Assembly (NCBI GenBank): GCA_020284085.1
Contig: JACEVL010000154.1
Span: forward strand, 1,039,501-1,103,500
Origin: Aporrectodea caliginosa
Lineage: Eukaryota > Annelida > Clitellata > Crassiclitellata > Lumbricidae
Length of the DNA stretch: 64,000 bases
Reading direction: 5' to 3'
The position numbers and the translations under genes are program-made. Within the stretch, counting starts at the first letter, position 1; each line of letters begins with the position of its first letter. Under the pieces are notes generated by a model. The model did not search any database. It saw only the letters and a list, made by a program, of their open reading frames with translations, and was not told the origin of the DNA. Of this stretch, positions 18,841 to 29,174 are shown piece by piece.

Positions 18841-19976
18841 CAAATATTCAGCACTTTAGTGTCATTGCTTTCAAAGCACATTTCCAACCAAGCAAAACAT
18901 TCCACCAAAACCAACTCTATGACATTCATTTTGAAATTCTGAGGGATGTTTCATATATTATATCCTGTGATTGAAAGGAATATACCTGGTAATAAAACCG
19001 GTAATGTTACTAGTTATAATAATAATAATTATAATAATAATGTAAACTTCACCACTTACGAAAGCTTACTTCACATACAAGTCAATAAAAGCTTAAATAA
19101 ACTAAGACTCAGCCACAACTTGTGAGCGTCTGACTTTACTCTTAACACTCGCCAAGAAGATACATGTACATGAATATGAACTCTTTCTATACATTCTGAT
19201 TAGTTCTAACGTACGATTCTAAATATAAAGTCAAATCATTATAGAGTCTGTTCTTTTAACATTCTAATACACACATAGTCTAAAACCAAAGCACCACTCC
19301 TATAAGTCAGTAAGTACATATCCTTATGAGTATGACAAATAACAATAGAAACTCCCAGATGGTTGTTAAACCTGGGATGAGATCTAATTTCTTGGAGATG
19401 AACTTTTATATTCCTAACATAATTTTTTTTTCCTGAGCGATTACTTCTACCTTGAGTAAAAAATAATAATAATAAATAATAATAGTAATAATAATAATAA
19501 CAAATACAATCAAGATGACGATGATGATCATGACGATGATGAAGCTCAGTAATTGTTTTGAGTCTAGATTGCCCAAATCCGCGGGCCGGATCCACGGGCC
19601 GGATCCGGCCCGTGGGACCCTTTGAACCGGCCATTCGCATGTCTTTTATATTAGCATTGTACCTGGCACTTTGGAACCTTTTATCAGCCCTACAGGAATG
19701 TCTGAATTTCTCTCTGTCTGTCTGTCTGTCTGTCTGTGTCTGTGTCTCTCTCTCTTTCTTCAGGCGTGCGTGGACGATGAGGCCTTAACATGATGTCTCC
19801 AAATCGCTCTATCTCTGGTTTTAATCAACGGCATCCCTGTATGTAGGCCAACATTAAAACATCTGTTTCTTATTTAGTAGGAATCTGCAAAAATTAGGCC
19901 GCGATTGGCATACGGCCCCTGAGCTGCCCTTAAAATCTTAGAGTGGCCCTCTGTTAAAAGAAGTTGCCCATGCCTG
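18841..19976. other. Loop between the inverted pair; microsatellites and hAT-like end
   Basis: Contains short (TAA)n tracts (about 19015-19045 and 19455-19500), a GC-rich palindromic block at 19575-19620 (GGGCCGGATCC repeated and inverted), a (CTGT)n tract near 19710-19740, and a segment ending GAAGTTGCCCATGCCTG (about 19960-19977). Read on the minus strand, that last segment starts CAGGCATGGGCAAC, a form typical of hAT termini. The opposite hAT end was not located. No gene recognised. Confidence 0.4.
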
Positions 19977-20350
19977 CTGAATGTACATAGAGATCTCAGC
20001 ATCACCAGCTTCAATAAACTAAGGCACATGCTCAAGGCTGCAGATACCAGATCTGCATTGTGCACTATGTGCAGCTCCAGCAATCACTCAAAGCATCACA
20101 CATTCAATCAATCATCAAATATGCAAATCAATGAATCATGGAAATAATGATCACACAGGTGAACATAATCTCCATTTTCTTAATGAAATTCTGTAATTTC
20201 TATAGATTTTTGGTGTACATAAAGACTACGTAGAGATTGCATGAACATACTGCACTATTGAATTAATTAGTAACTTCTATTGTGCTGGTGTCTAAAACAC
20301 AAGGCATCAACCAATTATGCATCAAAACAAACCATAATCAGTTATGTATG
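19977..20350 (-). repeat. L2 3' UTR-type repeat, right member of the inverted pair
   Basis: Reverse complement matches blocks of 18205-18840 (GATTATGTTCACC, GATCATTATTT, TGCAGCCTTGAGC, TTGGTTGATGCCTTGTG), with roughly 85-90 percent identity by eye. No LINE coding sequence accompanies this copy, so it is a 5'-truncated insertion. Confidence 0.6.
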
Positions 20351-20425
20351 TACCTGGTATATTCGTTTATTCTTTCTATATGGGTGACAAACGCATCAGT
20401 TACAAAAGTTTAGAGAATTTAAGAG

Positions 20426-21545
20426 ATGACTATCCTTGAACGTCTTTTTCTTACACGTATCAAGAAACACATCACTTCTTCACCTAACTTCAGCCCTTAT
20501 CAGTCAGCTTACCGCAAAGGCTATTCCACTGAAACTGCTCTTGTCTCTACACTGGATAACATCTTCTCATGTGTTGACAATGGTAAAGCCTGCCTCTCAG
20601 TATGTCTCGACCTCAGTGCAGCCTTCGACACCGTAGACCACCAGCTACTTCTTTCAAGACTAATCAAAAGCTTCGGTGTCTCTGGGACTGCCTTAAACTG
20701 GTTAGCTTCTTACCTGGGTGACCGTAGTCAGCAGCTAGGCATCGGTACCGCTCGGTCTGAGCCCACGCTTTGTACTGCTGGCATACCACAAGGATCTGTC
20801 CTCGGTCCTTTATTATTTACAGTCTTTACTTCCCCAATCAGTCATATAGCTAAGCACTTTGGAATTCAATTACAACAGTACGCGGATGACACTCAGCTAC
20901 ATATTGCTCTGTCACACACTGACCAGTCTGGTAAACTAAAACTTGAAGAGTGCCTCTCATCTATGTATGCATGGTTCTGTTTCAGTGGTTTGGCCATAAA
21001 CCAAACAAGTCTGAGGCAGTTCTGTTCAGTTCAGGCCAACGCCTGCGTTCTTTCCCTTCACTTTCTAGTGTCGACCTCGCAGGCACTGCTGTGTCTCTTT
21101 TAGATACTGTCAAAACACTTGGGGTAACCCTGGACAGTAAGCTCACATTCCGACCACACATAACAAACCTTTGTAAATCTTGTTTCTATCACATCAGGGC
21201 AATACGTCACATCAGGTCGGCTCTAACTAAGAATATGTCTCAAACTATAGCCTGTTCACTTGTATCCTCTCGTCTTGATTATGTAATTCCCTTTTTGTGG
21301 GTGTCTCAAACCTTAAACTCAAAAGGCTGCAATGAATCCAAAACTCGTTAGCTCGTGTAGTGATGCGTGTCCCACTACGAACATGCTCCTCAGTCCTACT
21401 CCACGAGCTGCATTGGCTTCCTGTTGAATTCAGAATAAAATTTAAATTGGCCTGTTTGACCTACAAAGCCCTCAGCACCAGCACACCTACCTATATTCAT
21501 GCACTACTAACTCCTTCCCTCTGATATTTCACTCGCTCACTACAT
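20426..21545 (+). pseudogene. L2-clade reverse transcriptase fragment
   Basis: A 225-codon frame (20426-21103) carries 'FSPYQSAYRKGYSTETALV', motif A 'CLDLSAAFDTVDHQLLL', 'AGIPQGSVLGPLLF' and 'QYADDTQLHIAL', all intact. A frameshift near 20990 moves the reading to 20950-21351, with 'DTVKTLGVTLDSKLTFRPH' and 'CSLVSSRLDYV'. Another shift leads to 'LHELHWLPVEFRIKFKLA' (about 21400-21450). The endonuclease is missing. The end joins directly to the ORF1 remnant of the next LINE at about 21550. Confidence 0.8.
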
Positions 21546-21559
21546 ACCTGGAAACCCGA

Positions 21560-21960
21560 AGGGAAAATATAGGCCTATACTCGTGCGGTTCATCAGCCGA
21601 AGAACTCGAGACATGGTGTTCTCTGGCCGCAAATCCCTGAGAGGATATCTTGATAACAGTCCAATCTACATCAATGAACACCTAACCCAGCAGAACTTGA
21701 TGCTCTTCGCTGAAGCCAGAAAGATGGTGAAACAAAAGTCACTGATCTCAGCATGGACAAGGGATGGCATGGTCTATGCTTGCCTATGCCCCCAGTGAAA
21801 AACCCAGAAAAATCACATCTATGAAGACCTTGGAGAACCTAATCCCAGCATAGAACGCCTATCGGAGAACAACCTACGCCGCAGGCCAAGCGCTTTCAAT
21901 CAAACTCTCCTCATGGCTATCTGTTGACTTCAACTTCGATAAACCAATGGAATATAACAC
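21560..21960 (+). pseudogene. LINE ORF1 C-terminal fragment
   Basis: A 71-codon frame (21583-21798) reads 'RFISRRTRDMVFSGRKSLRG', 'IYINEHLTQQNLMLFAEARK' and 'LISAWTRDGMVYA'. This order ('F.SR..RD.V...RK.L', 'IYINE.LT..N..LF..AR', 'W..DG.V') is the C-terminal signature of ORF1-type nucleic-acid-binding proteins found upstream of ORF2 in many invertebrate LINEs. It stands about 400 bp upstream of ORF2, as expected. The N-terminus (coiled coil or zinc finger) is missing through 5' truncation. Confidence 0.6.
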
Positions 21961-22186
21961 TGGAACAATATCGCATTGAACCCTTGACTTAACAGTGTAT
22001 GGTGGATCTGATCTACTTCCCTTACGTTACCTATTATTCGCTTAGGATTTATAGTGATAACCAACTTTGAACCACAGACCGGGAAATGACCTGTGAGTAC
22101 TTTACTTTGTGTTGACTAGGCGCAGATGTTGATGTCGATGCAGATGTTAGGGTTGTTACGGTTGAACGCTTTCGAGACAGCTTTTC

Positions 22187-23699
22187 TTGTGCGAACTTAT
22201 TAGTTCGTCAATGGACACCTATTATAGTGTAGATCAGGTATGTGTGGTGAATCGCACCTCTATGACTAATTGTGTAGCATGTAGTAGAAAGGACATACAT
22301 TGTAATCAAGCTGCATGTACAGGTGATGAACTATGGTTGTGTAGCCAATGTTTAGCTGACATCTTTCCATACAATCATATAAACAATAATGATGAATTCT
22401 ATGATACCATACGTGAGGGAAATAACTACCATAATATTGCTATTAATAAGAACTTGGGCAAGAAGCTAAATATTTTCCCAGAAGAATTTGGGAACCGACT
22501 CCTGATTAATAACAATGAATCAGACCCAGATAATAACCTGTTTGCTGATTCATCATGGGACAGCCCATACACCACTCCTGCCACGATAGCCAGACCCACG
22601 TCTGCATCTTTGTTCAGTGTAATGCATTTGAACTGCAGAAGCATTTTAAACAAAATAACAGAAATTAATGAACTTCTGAGCCTCATTCCAGTATCTGTCC
22701 TAGCTCTAACAGAAATGTGGCTTAGCAATGAACTAACAGACACCATTAATATACCAAACTACCAACTTATCCACAAAGCGAGGCAGAATGGCCGAGGCGA
22801 AGGGGTAGGTCTACTGATAAAGAAGGATATTACCTATAAAAATTACGATATAACAGCTCTCGGCCCTGAACCCAAAACGTACGAATGCATATTTGCTCGA
22901 GTTCCATTAACAATGGGGAATGGTTCCTGTTTGTTGGGAGCTATATACAGGCCCCCGGCACAAACCTTGAAGAGTTTTGCATCGAACTGGACCTTCTAAT
23001 GTCAAAAATCGCAGTTAAAGAAAAACACGTTATAATCATGGGTGATTTTAACATTGACTTGTTGAGAGTAGAAGACCACTCTGGGACTAATTCTTTTTTT
23101 AATAATATGCTTTCACATAACCTTCTTCCAACTATAATAAAGCCTATGCGAATAACTGCCCACTCTGCCACACTAATCGACAACATCTTTACAAATGCTT
23201 GGCCCAAAATTGATGAATGAAAAATTGTAACCTCGGATATTTCGGATCATTTACCTGTTTTTACAAGTTTCAATTTTGATGCCCAAAAATACAGAAATTA
23301 TCAAACCAATGAACGTAGACTGATTAACGAGGAAACGAAGAGAATGTTTAATACCTACCTATCCACAATTAACTGGACTCCCGTTTCGGAAGAATGTTCC
23401 AATGGAGATGTAAACAGAGCCTATGATCTATTCATAACGCACTACAAAGACGCATATAGCAGAGCATTCCCAATCATACTAGAAAAAAATAGACCACGTT
23501 TTAAACAGCCATGGATGACTAAGGGTCTGCTTAAGTCGAGTAAAAGAAAAGCCAAACTCTATTTGAAATACATAAAAAACCCTACGCTGGTCAATAAATC
23601 GAAATTTGTTACTTACAGAAACAAATTTAAAGCACTAAGAATACAGGCAGAAATTCAACTATTATGCATTAGAATTCAACAAGAACAGTACCAATCTTA
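22187..23699 (+). pseudogene. CR1/Rex-like ORF2 N-terminus: Cys-rich finger and endonuclease
   Basis: The first frame (22187-22999) begins with a Cys-rich PHD-like block, 'CVACSRKDIHCNQAACTG' then 'LWLCSQCLADIFPYNHI'. The endonuclease follows: 'VMHLNCRSILNKI' (about 22620-22660), 'LTEMWLSNELTD', 'GEGVGLLIKKD' and 'LLGAIYRPPAQ'. A frameshift at about 22960 continues with 'VIIMGDFNIDLLR', 'HSATLIDNIFTNAW' and, after a stop, 'SDISDHLPVF'. The linker (23344-23699) has 'FKQPWMTKGLLKSSKRKAKL'. Endonuclease key residues (N, E, D, H) are present but the ORF is broken twice. Confidence 0.75.
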
Positions 23700-23803
23700 A
23701 AAAAACTTGGACACTTATCTGTTCCATAATAAAAACAAAGGAGAGGGACACTTCAATCGAAAATTTAAAAATTAATGGCATTCCAATTGATAACTCAACT
23801 GAA

Positions 23804-25492
23804 ATGGCTAATGAATTTAACAACTATTTCGCTAATATTGCAAGTCTTCTAGCACAAAAAATCCCGAACTCGCGATATTCTTTTAAAAAATACCTTAATC
23901 CACCACTCTATAACTCTTTTGGCCTCATCCCTATGTCTTCTGATCAAATTATCAATTTAAGCAAAACCATACACAGTACACACAGCAGAGGGCCCGATGA
24001 TATAGATCCACTCATTGCTAATTCACATATCTCAATTATTGCAACCCAACTAGCTGAAATAATAAACTGCTCTCTAAATACGGGAACGGTGCCACAGGCC
24101 ATAAAAATTGTCAAAGTCGTTCCCATTTATAAGAAAGGTGACAAGGACAACCCTATAAACTACAGACCAATAGCTATTCTCCCTTTCTTTTCAAAATTCT
24201 TTGAGAAAGTTATGTACAGCAGGCTTAGCATATTTGTCGAAAAGTCCAACATCATTTTTTCTTCACAGCATGGCTTCCGGGCGGGACATTCCCCTCTGTT
24301 ACCCTTACTTACCATGCACGATAAAATATCAAATGCTTTTGAAAAAAATGAATATTCTATAGGTATATTCCTGGATTTGGCAAAAGCATTTGACACCGTA
24401 AATCACGATATTCTTCTTCACAAATTATCCACATATAGAATCAGAGGAGTCCAATTAGATTGGTTTACCAGCTACTTTGAGAATCGACTCCAATATGTTA
24501 CTTGTAATGGTGCCGTTTCAGAACTAAGAACTGTTAGGCATGGTGTACCACAGGGATTGAACTTAAGCCCCCTACTATTTCTCCTATTTATTAACGACCT
24601 ACCCAATGTATCTGACATTCTCTCCTTTATTTTATTTGCAGACGACACAAATATTTTTGGCTCCCACAGCTCCTACAACGCCTTAACGCAAATAATCAAT
24701 TCTGAACTTACACTAGTATTCGATTGGTTCAGCGCCAATATGTTGTCACTAAATTGCGATAAAACCTCCTTTATACTATTCAGCTCTCATAGAAAAATGG
24801 CTCCTCCCAGAGAATCCCTAAGGCTATTACTTAATGACGTTCCCATCACACAAGTTGAGACAACAAAGTTTCTGGGCGTGTATATTGACCAGCACATGAC
24901 TTGGAATGCCCATATAAAGTCCATCACTGCAAAAATAGCAAAGAACATAGGTATAATGTCACGTATCTCCCATCTCCTGCCAGTTGATATCCGTCTAAAA
25001 TTATATCATTCACTGATATACCCCTACCTTACTTACTGTACGATGGTCTGGGCCTCAACATACAACTCACGATTAAGCAAATTGATCACACTCCAGAAAC
25101 GAGCACTACGGGTTATAACCAAAGCTCCATACCATAGATTACACAAATTTTGCAGTAAAGACTTATTCACGGAACTCAATTTACTCAATTTACATCAAAT
25201 AAAAACTCTACAAATAGGTACTTTTATGTTTGGCTTTACTCATAAACTCCTGCCCTCTAACTTTAATGATTACTTTCAGCGTGGGTCAGATATTCACACC
25301 CACTACACCAGGAGCTCGAGCAACTATCGTCCAGCGCTTGCACTTTCAAACTCACGCAAATTCTCAGCCAAGCATATAGGTCCCTCCGTATGGAATAAGA
25401 TTCCCACTGAAGTATGCCAAGCAACCAATCTGTATATGTTTAAAAAGATGTTACGCACCCACCTAATAAGTAACCAAACTGATCTTATTTAG
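23804..25492 (+). CDS. CR1/Rex-like LINE reverse transcriptase segment
   Basis: An unbroken 562-codon frame: thumb-upstream region 'MANEFNNYFANIASLLA', 'VVPIYKKGDKDNPINYRPIA', 'QHGFRAGHSPLLPL', motif A 'FLDLAKAFDTVNHDILL', 'HGVPQGLNLSPLLFLLF', 'LFADDTNIFGS', 'KFLGVYIDQHMTW', 'YPYLTYCTMVWAS', and the C-terminal 'GPSVWNKIPTEV'. Catalytic Asp residues are intact. The usual 'GVPQGS.LGPLLF' box is altered to 'GVPQGLNLSPLLF', which may reduce activity. It is the continuation of the frameshifted ORF2 above, with a shift near 23700. Confidence 0.8.
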   Translation: MANEFNNYFANIASLLAQKIPNSRYSFKKYLNPPLYNSFGLIPMSSDQIINLSKTIHSTHSRGPDDIDPLIANSHISIIATQLAEIINCSLNTGTVPQAIKIVKVVPIYKKGDKDNPINYRPIAILPFFSKFFEKVMYSRLSIFVEKSNIIFSSQHGFRAGHSPLLPLLTMHDKISNAFEKNEYSIGIFLDLAKAFDTVNHDILLHKLSTYRIRGVQLDWFTSYFENRLQYVTCNGAVSELRTVRHGVPQGLNLSPLLFLLFINDLPNVSDILSFILFADDTNIFGSHSSYNALTQIINSELTLVFDWFSANMLSLNCDKTSFILFSSHRKMAPPRESLRLLLNDVPITQVETTKFLGVYIDQHMTWNAHIKSITAKIAKNIGIMSRISHLLPVDIRLKLYHSLIYPYLTYCTMVWASTYNSRLSKLITLQKRALRVITKAPYHRLHKFCSKDLFTELNLLNLHQIKTLQIGTFMFGFTHKLLPSNFNDYFQRGSDIHTHYTRSSSNYRPALALSNSRKFSAKHIGPSVWNKIPTEVCQATNLYMFKKMLRTHLISNQTDLI

Positions 25493-25802
25493 TTAAGTTG
25501 TTAGTTAAGTTATTAGTTAAGCTCTTATACATAATGCCAACTATTGTAAACAAAATAATGATCTATTTTCTTAAACTGTTCTCTAACCAATCACCGGTAT
25601 AGGGCGTTTAGCCCACGAGATATCTTGAACAAGATAGCAATCGTAACTGCCTCTAGATGTATATATCTGGTACATAGGTGACCCTAATTTAGCCGGATAC
25701 TCATCCTTTCAGGGCCTCCTTGTTACCCTTCAAATGAAAACTGTATAACTGTAAATGCACTGTTCAAAGGTTAACAATAAATGATGATTGATTGATTGAT
25801 AC

Positions 25803-26095
25803 ATCCCTCCTCGTTGCCTGCGATCATCAAGTACAGGTCTTCTAGCTGAGCCACGATGCAGAACAGTTATGGGCTCTCGTGCATTCCACGCCTCTGCTCC
25901 AAAGGAATGGAATCGACTACCACTTTCTCTTCGTAGCTCAACTTTACTTCCTTCCTTCAAAAGCGGCTCAAAACTCAGTATTTCTCCTTGGCTTTCAAGG
26001 ATTTAGAAATCTAAGTGCATCTTCACCTGGCGGCTGACTATCCGCGCCTCAGATTCACATTTTGGTGTGACCTTCCGCACGTTACAAATTTATTT
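25803..26095 (+). pseudogene. L2-type LINE 3' end
   Basis: Short C-terminal stretch with 'GSRAFHASAPKEWNRLPLSL' then 'SFKSGSKL', followed by UTR and a (TAA)n tail at 26097-26115. It is 5'-truncated directly after the tail of the preceding CR1/Rex-like element. Confidence 0.65.
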
Positions 26096-26115
26096 AATGG
26101 TAATAATAATAATGA

Positions 26116-26645
26116 CTAAGGGGAGAATGAGGGTTGGTCATTTGGTGGGCCTTCTAAACTATACTCAGTCGATGTATGCTCTGCGCATCATGACGACACA
26201 TGGTCTTGCAGGACCAATGCTACATGATGTTGTGCGAATGACCACTGTGTCCCGCTTGTTATACGCGTCACCGGCATGGTGGGGTTTTGCGGGGCAGCAG
26301 GAACGCAATAGACTACAGTCCGTGATGGACCGTCTGGTCCGACTACGCTACCTTCCAGAGAGTAACCCAACATTAGAACAGTTGTATAGAACGGCAGATA
26401 GGAACCTCTTTACTGCTGCCTTGGCGGACCCCGGCCATGTTCTGAACCCGCTCCTCCCTCCTGTAAAGACACTCCCCTATTCCCTGCGTCCCAGACCACA
26501 TGACCGAATTGTCCCACAGGCTGACAACTTAATGAGAAAAACGTTTTTAACAAGAATGCTTTATAATGTGTAATTTCATGTAAACCAAAGTGCGGTTATG
26601 CAGTTGGATAAATAAAGAATATACTGACTTACTTACTTACTTACT
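26116..26645 (+). pseudogene. Jockey-like LINE 3' end with (ACTT)n tail
   Basis: The frame to 26573 reads 'MYALRIMTTHGLAGPMLHDV', 'TVSRLLYASPAWWGFAGQQ', 'LPYSLRPRPHDRIVPQ' and ends 'FLTRMLYNV'. A UTR with AAATAAAGAATATACTGACT and a (TTAC)n tail follows to about 26645. It is the cleanest C-terminus of the family also seen at 690, 39075 and 39372. The catalytic core is absent because of 5' truncation. Confidence 0.75.
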
Positions 26646-26649
26646 CTCA

Positions 26650-26790
26650 TGTATGTATGTATGTATGTATATGGCCATTTATATAGCGCCCTACAAGAAA
26701 CTCACGAAGGCGCTAAACGTGACTACCCAACAGATCTAAACAGATGCGACTTAAGAAGTAAGGTTAAGGAAGTAGAATCATGTCTGTGTT
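26650..26790 (-). mobile_element. L2 3' tail fragment
   Basis: A (GTAT)n tract leads into ATTTATATAGCGCCCTACAAG, the reverse complement of the ...GCGCTATATAAAT ending seen at the 3' end of other L2 copies (14640-14680, 46280-46300). No coding sequence remains. Confidence 0.5.
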
Positions 26791-27387
26791 ATTTGTTAAC
26801 CATAACCATAACCGTAACCATAAATTTTATTGAACTCAAATATAAAACAACGAAAAGCAAGTACAAAAAAGAAAAAAACAGACAAGCAACAAGGGGATCA
26901 AAAGGAATACGACCCTAAAGGACCTAGGTCCCGCTAATGGGCCACCTGTAACAAAGGCAAATTTTTTGGCAGAACAATTGAAACACAAGTATAACATAAT
27001 AATTCTTAACTAATTAACTAAGACTAATAAATTTGATGAGCACTAGGTGATAAGATGAGACCGTAGTCTAATTTTGAACAGAGAGATATTAGTTAAATTA
27101 TGTATGGTGAGAGGTATGTCATTTCATGTGCGGGTGCCAACGCATTTTATAGAAAACATTCGAGAATTAGTCCTTGCAAAAGCTACTCTAACATTTGCAG
27201 CAGAACGTACAGGGTAGGGGTTAGGATGGACGTAGTAGTTAGGATAGACGTAGTAGTAAAATAGTTATTGAAGACCCTTGGTAATTGATTATGAAAATAT
27301 TTAAACATAAATTCACTAGTTTGAAAAATTCTAATCTGTTCAATACTAAGGACACGGTACAATTTAAATATTGCATCGGTAGGCATA

Positions 27388-27978
27388 GAGGATTCCGAGT
27401 AAAGAAAGGAGTGAGGTAGGGGTGTGTAATTTCACCACACTTGTTTAACATAATGGCAGAAGCGGTCATGAGAGAAGTAATAGAAGGTTGGGAGGGAGGC
27501 ATGAGAATAGGAGGAAGGAAAATCACGAATTTAAGATATGCAGACGATATAGTACTTCTGGCAGGATCAGAAAGTGAGCTGCAAGAACTAGTCACTCGTT
27601 TACAACAAAGAGGAGAGAACAAAGGACTAAAGATAAATATGAATAAAACAAAAGTGATGACACAAAAAGGGAAAACTTGTAACATAGAAATTGGAGGAGT
27701 AAGGTTGGAACAAGTAAACACATTCCGATATCTGGGATCTTTGATAATGGAAGATGCAGTAGACGTTAAGGATATAAGAGAGAAGTTGGCTAGAGGTCTT
27801 AATACAATAACAACGTTGAAACAAGTATGGAAAAGCCATAACATAAAGATGGATACAAAGATGAAACTCATGAGGGCTTTGGTATGGCCAGTGGCAACAT
27901 ACGGGTGTGAAAGTTGGACTATCAAGAAAAAAGAGGAAGAAAGAATAAATGCGTTTGAAATGAAATGCCTAAGACAGA
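27388..27978 (+). pseudogene. RTE reverse transcriptase fragment
   Basis: Plus-strand frame (27441 to about 27970) reads 'MAEAVMREVIEGWEGG', 'NLRYADDIVLLAGSESELQE', 'KINMNKTKVMT', 'FRYLGSLIM', 'ALVWPVATYGCESWTIKKK' and 'INAFEMKCLRQI', the order seen after the YADD box in RTE proteins. A damaged 'GVRQGCVISPHLFN' precedes it, with a stop in place of Q. Both ends are cut and no RTE tail is present. It lies where the RT core of the minus-strand CR1/Rex-like element should be. Confidence 0.75.
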
Positions 27979-29174
27979 TCTGGGCGGAGGTCGTCATGTC
28001 CTGGACTATGCGTTGGCTTCAAGGTTATTTCTGTAGGAGAGGTTGGTAAGACAACGAAAGAGCCCAAAACAGATGGATTTAGATATGATTCAAAGGAGTT
28101 ATCAGAGGGTGGAATTTTATCTTTGAGCTCTTGAGCTATTCCAGAGAAATAGTTATTAAACTTTTCAGCCAATAACTCTGATTTAGTTATTTCTCACCAT
28201 TAATATTTGGGCAGTGGATAACATTATCGAGTGGTTTTGCATTAGTCAGCGTTCTAATGAGTTGCCAGGTTTGTTTAAGTTATTCGTATATTTTGCAAAT
28301 TCAGAATATTAATAGTAATTTTTCTCAGCTTTTATACGTAGAGCCTTGAATTTATTTTGGTAGCAATAAATTTATTTTTATTTAAGAGAGTTGGTTGTTT
28401 AATAAATTTAACATATAATTTTGATTTAGTATTACAAGATTTTAGAAGTGCAGATGTCATCCAGGGGTTGTTGAATTTTTTTTAGAAGTGCATTTTATCT
28501 GGATTAATGGGAAGGCCTAGTTATAGGCAGATGTAAGGGATGATAGAAAAAGTTCATATGCAATATCAGGATCCTCTCCCGCACAAGAATCCAGGATCTT
28601 GCTCCAATCAACTTGAGTCAACTTGTTTTGAAATGATCCTTCGATTTGTCATTTACTAGACGGGTAGTACACGGTGTAGGTAGGCTACAGTGTAGCTGGT
28701 TCTAGGATCAGCATTCACCCAAGTCACTAATGGGAGATGATCAGATAAGTCAGCGACCAGGATGACTGATTTGATAATTTTAAAAGGTCTATTGGAGTAT
28801 TATTATCAATTAAGGTCGATGAAGTAGCAGTTACTCTAGTCGGCTGAGTAATAGCCGGCAAGAGGTGATGAGATGACATCATATCTGAGAAATAATTAGT
28901 GTGGGCATGCAAGTGAGCATTCGATTAGTCGATATTAAAGTCTCGCAGAATAAAAATGTCTTTACTTTTTGAAGTCAAGGCATCCAGTATTAAATGCCTC
29001 AAGATCCTGGCCAGGTGGTCTATATACCACACCAGATAGAAAGTAAGAACCGTTTGATTGGGGAAATCGGAGGAATAGGGCCTCATAAGAATGGTGGTGC
29101 AGGCTATTGTCTATAAGTTCGACTGATTGATAGTCTAATTGGTCCTTTACAAAGAGACCAACACCCCCACCCCG

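Larger units (their letters stand above)
21550..25802 (+). mobile_element. CR1/Rex-like LINE with ORF1 end, ORF2 and tail
   Basis: About 4.25 kb on the plus strand: the 3' part of ORF1 (21560-21960), a spacer, ORF2 with endonuclease and reverse transcriptase in three frame segments (22187-25492), a ~300-bp 3' UTR and a tail ending in TGATTGATTGAT (about 25785-25800). It is the most complete CR1/Rex-like copy in the window and serves as the reference for the fragments at 15775, 26795-30945, 40240 and 47995. It is 5'-truncated within ORF1. Confidence 0.8.

Noticed and set aside
19570..19625. CpG-island-like promoter at the GC-rich block
   Set aside because: It is only ~50 bp of repeated GGGCCGGATCC and resembles hAT subterminal sequence; no gene follows.
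22426..24396. Minus-strand frames of 60-106 codons within 22.4-24.4 kb
   Set aside because: They are antisense to the CR1/Rex-like ORF2 and lack any motif of their own.
26790..26825. Interstitial telomere-like repeat (CCATAACCATAACCGTAACC)
   Set aside because: The unit is TTATGG-like and irregular rather than TTAGGG, and its position fits a LINE 3' tail.
27239..27997. A 252-codon minus-strand frame
   Set aside because: It is antisense to the RTE fragment at 27388-27978, which carries YADD and downstream RT motifs on the plus strand. Only its left end overlaps true minus-strand LINE sequence.
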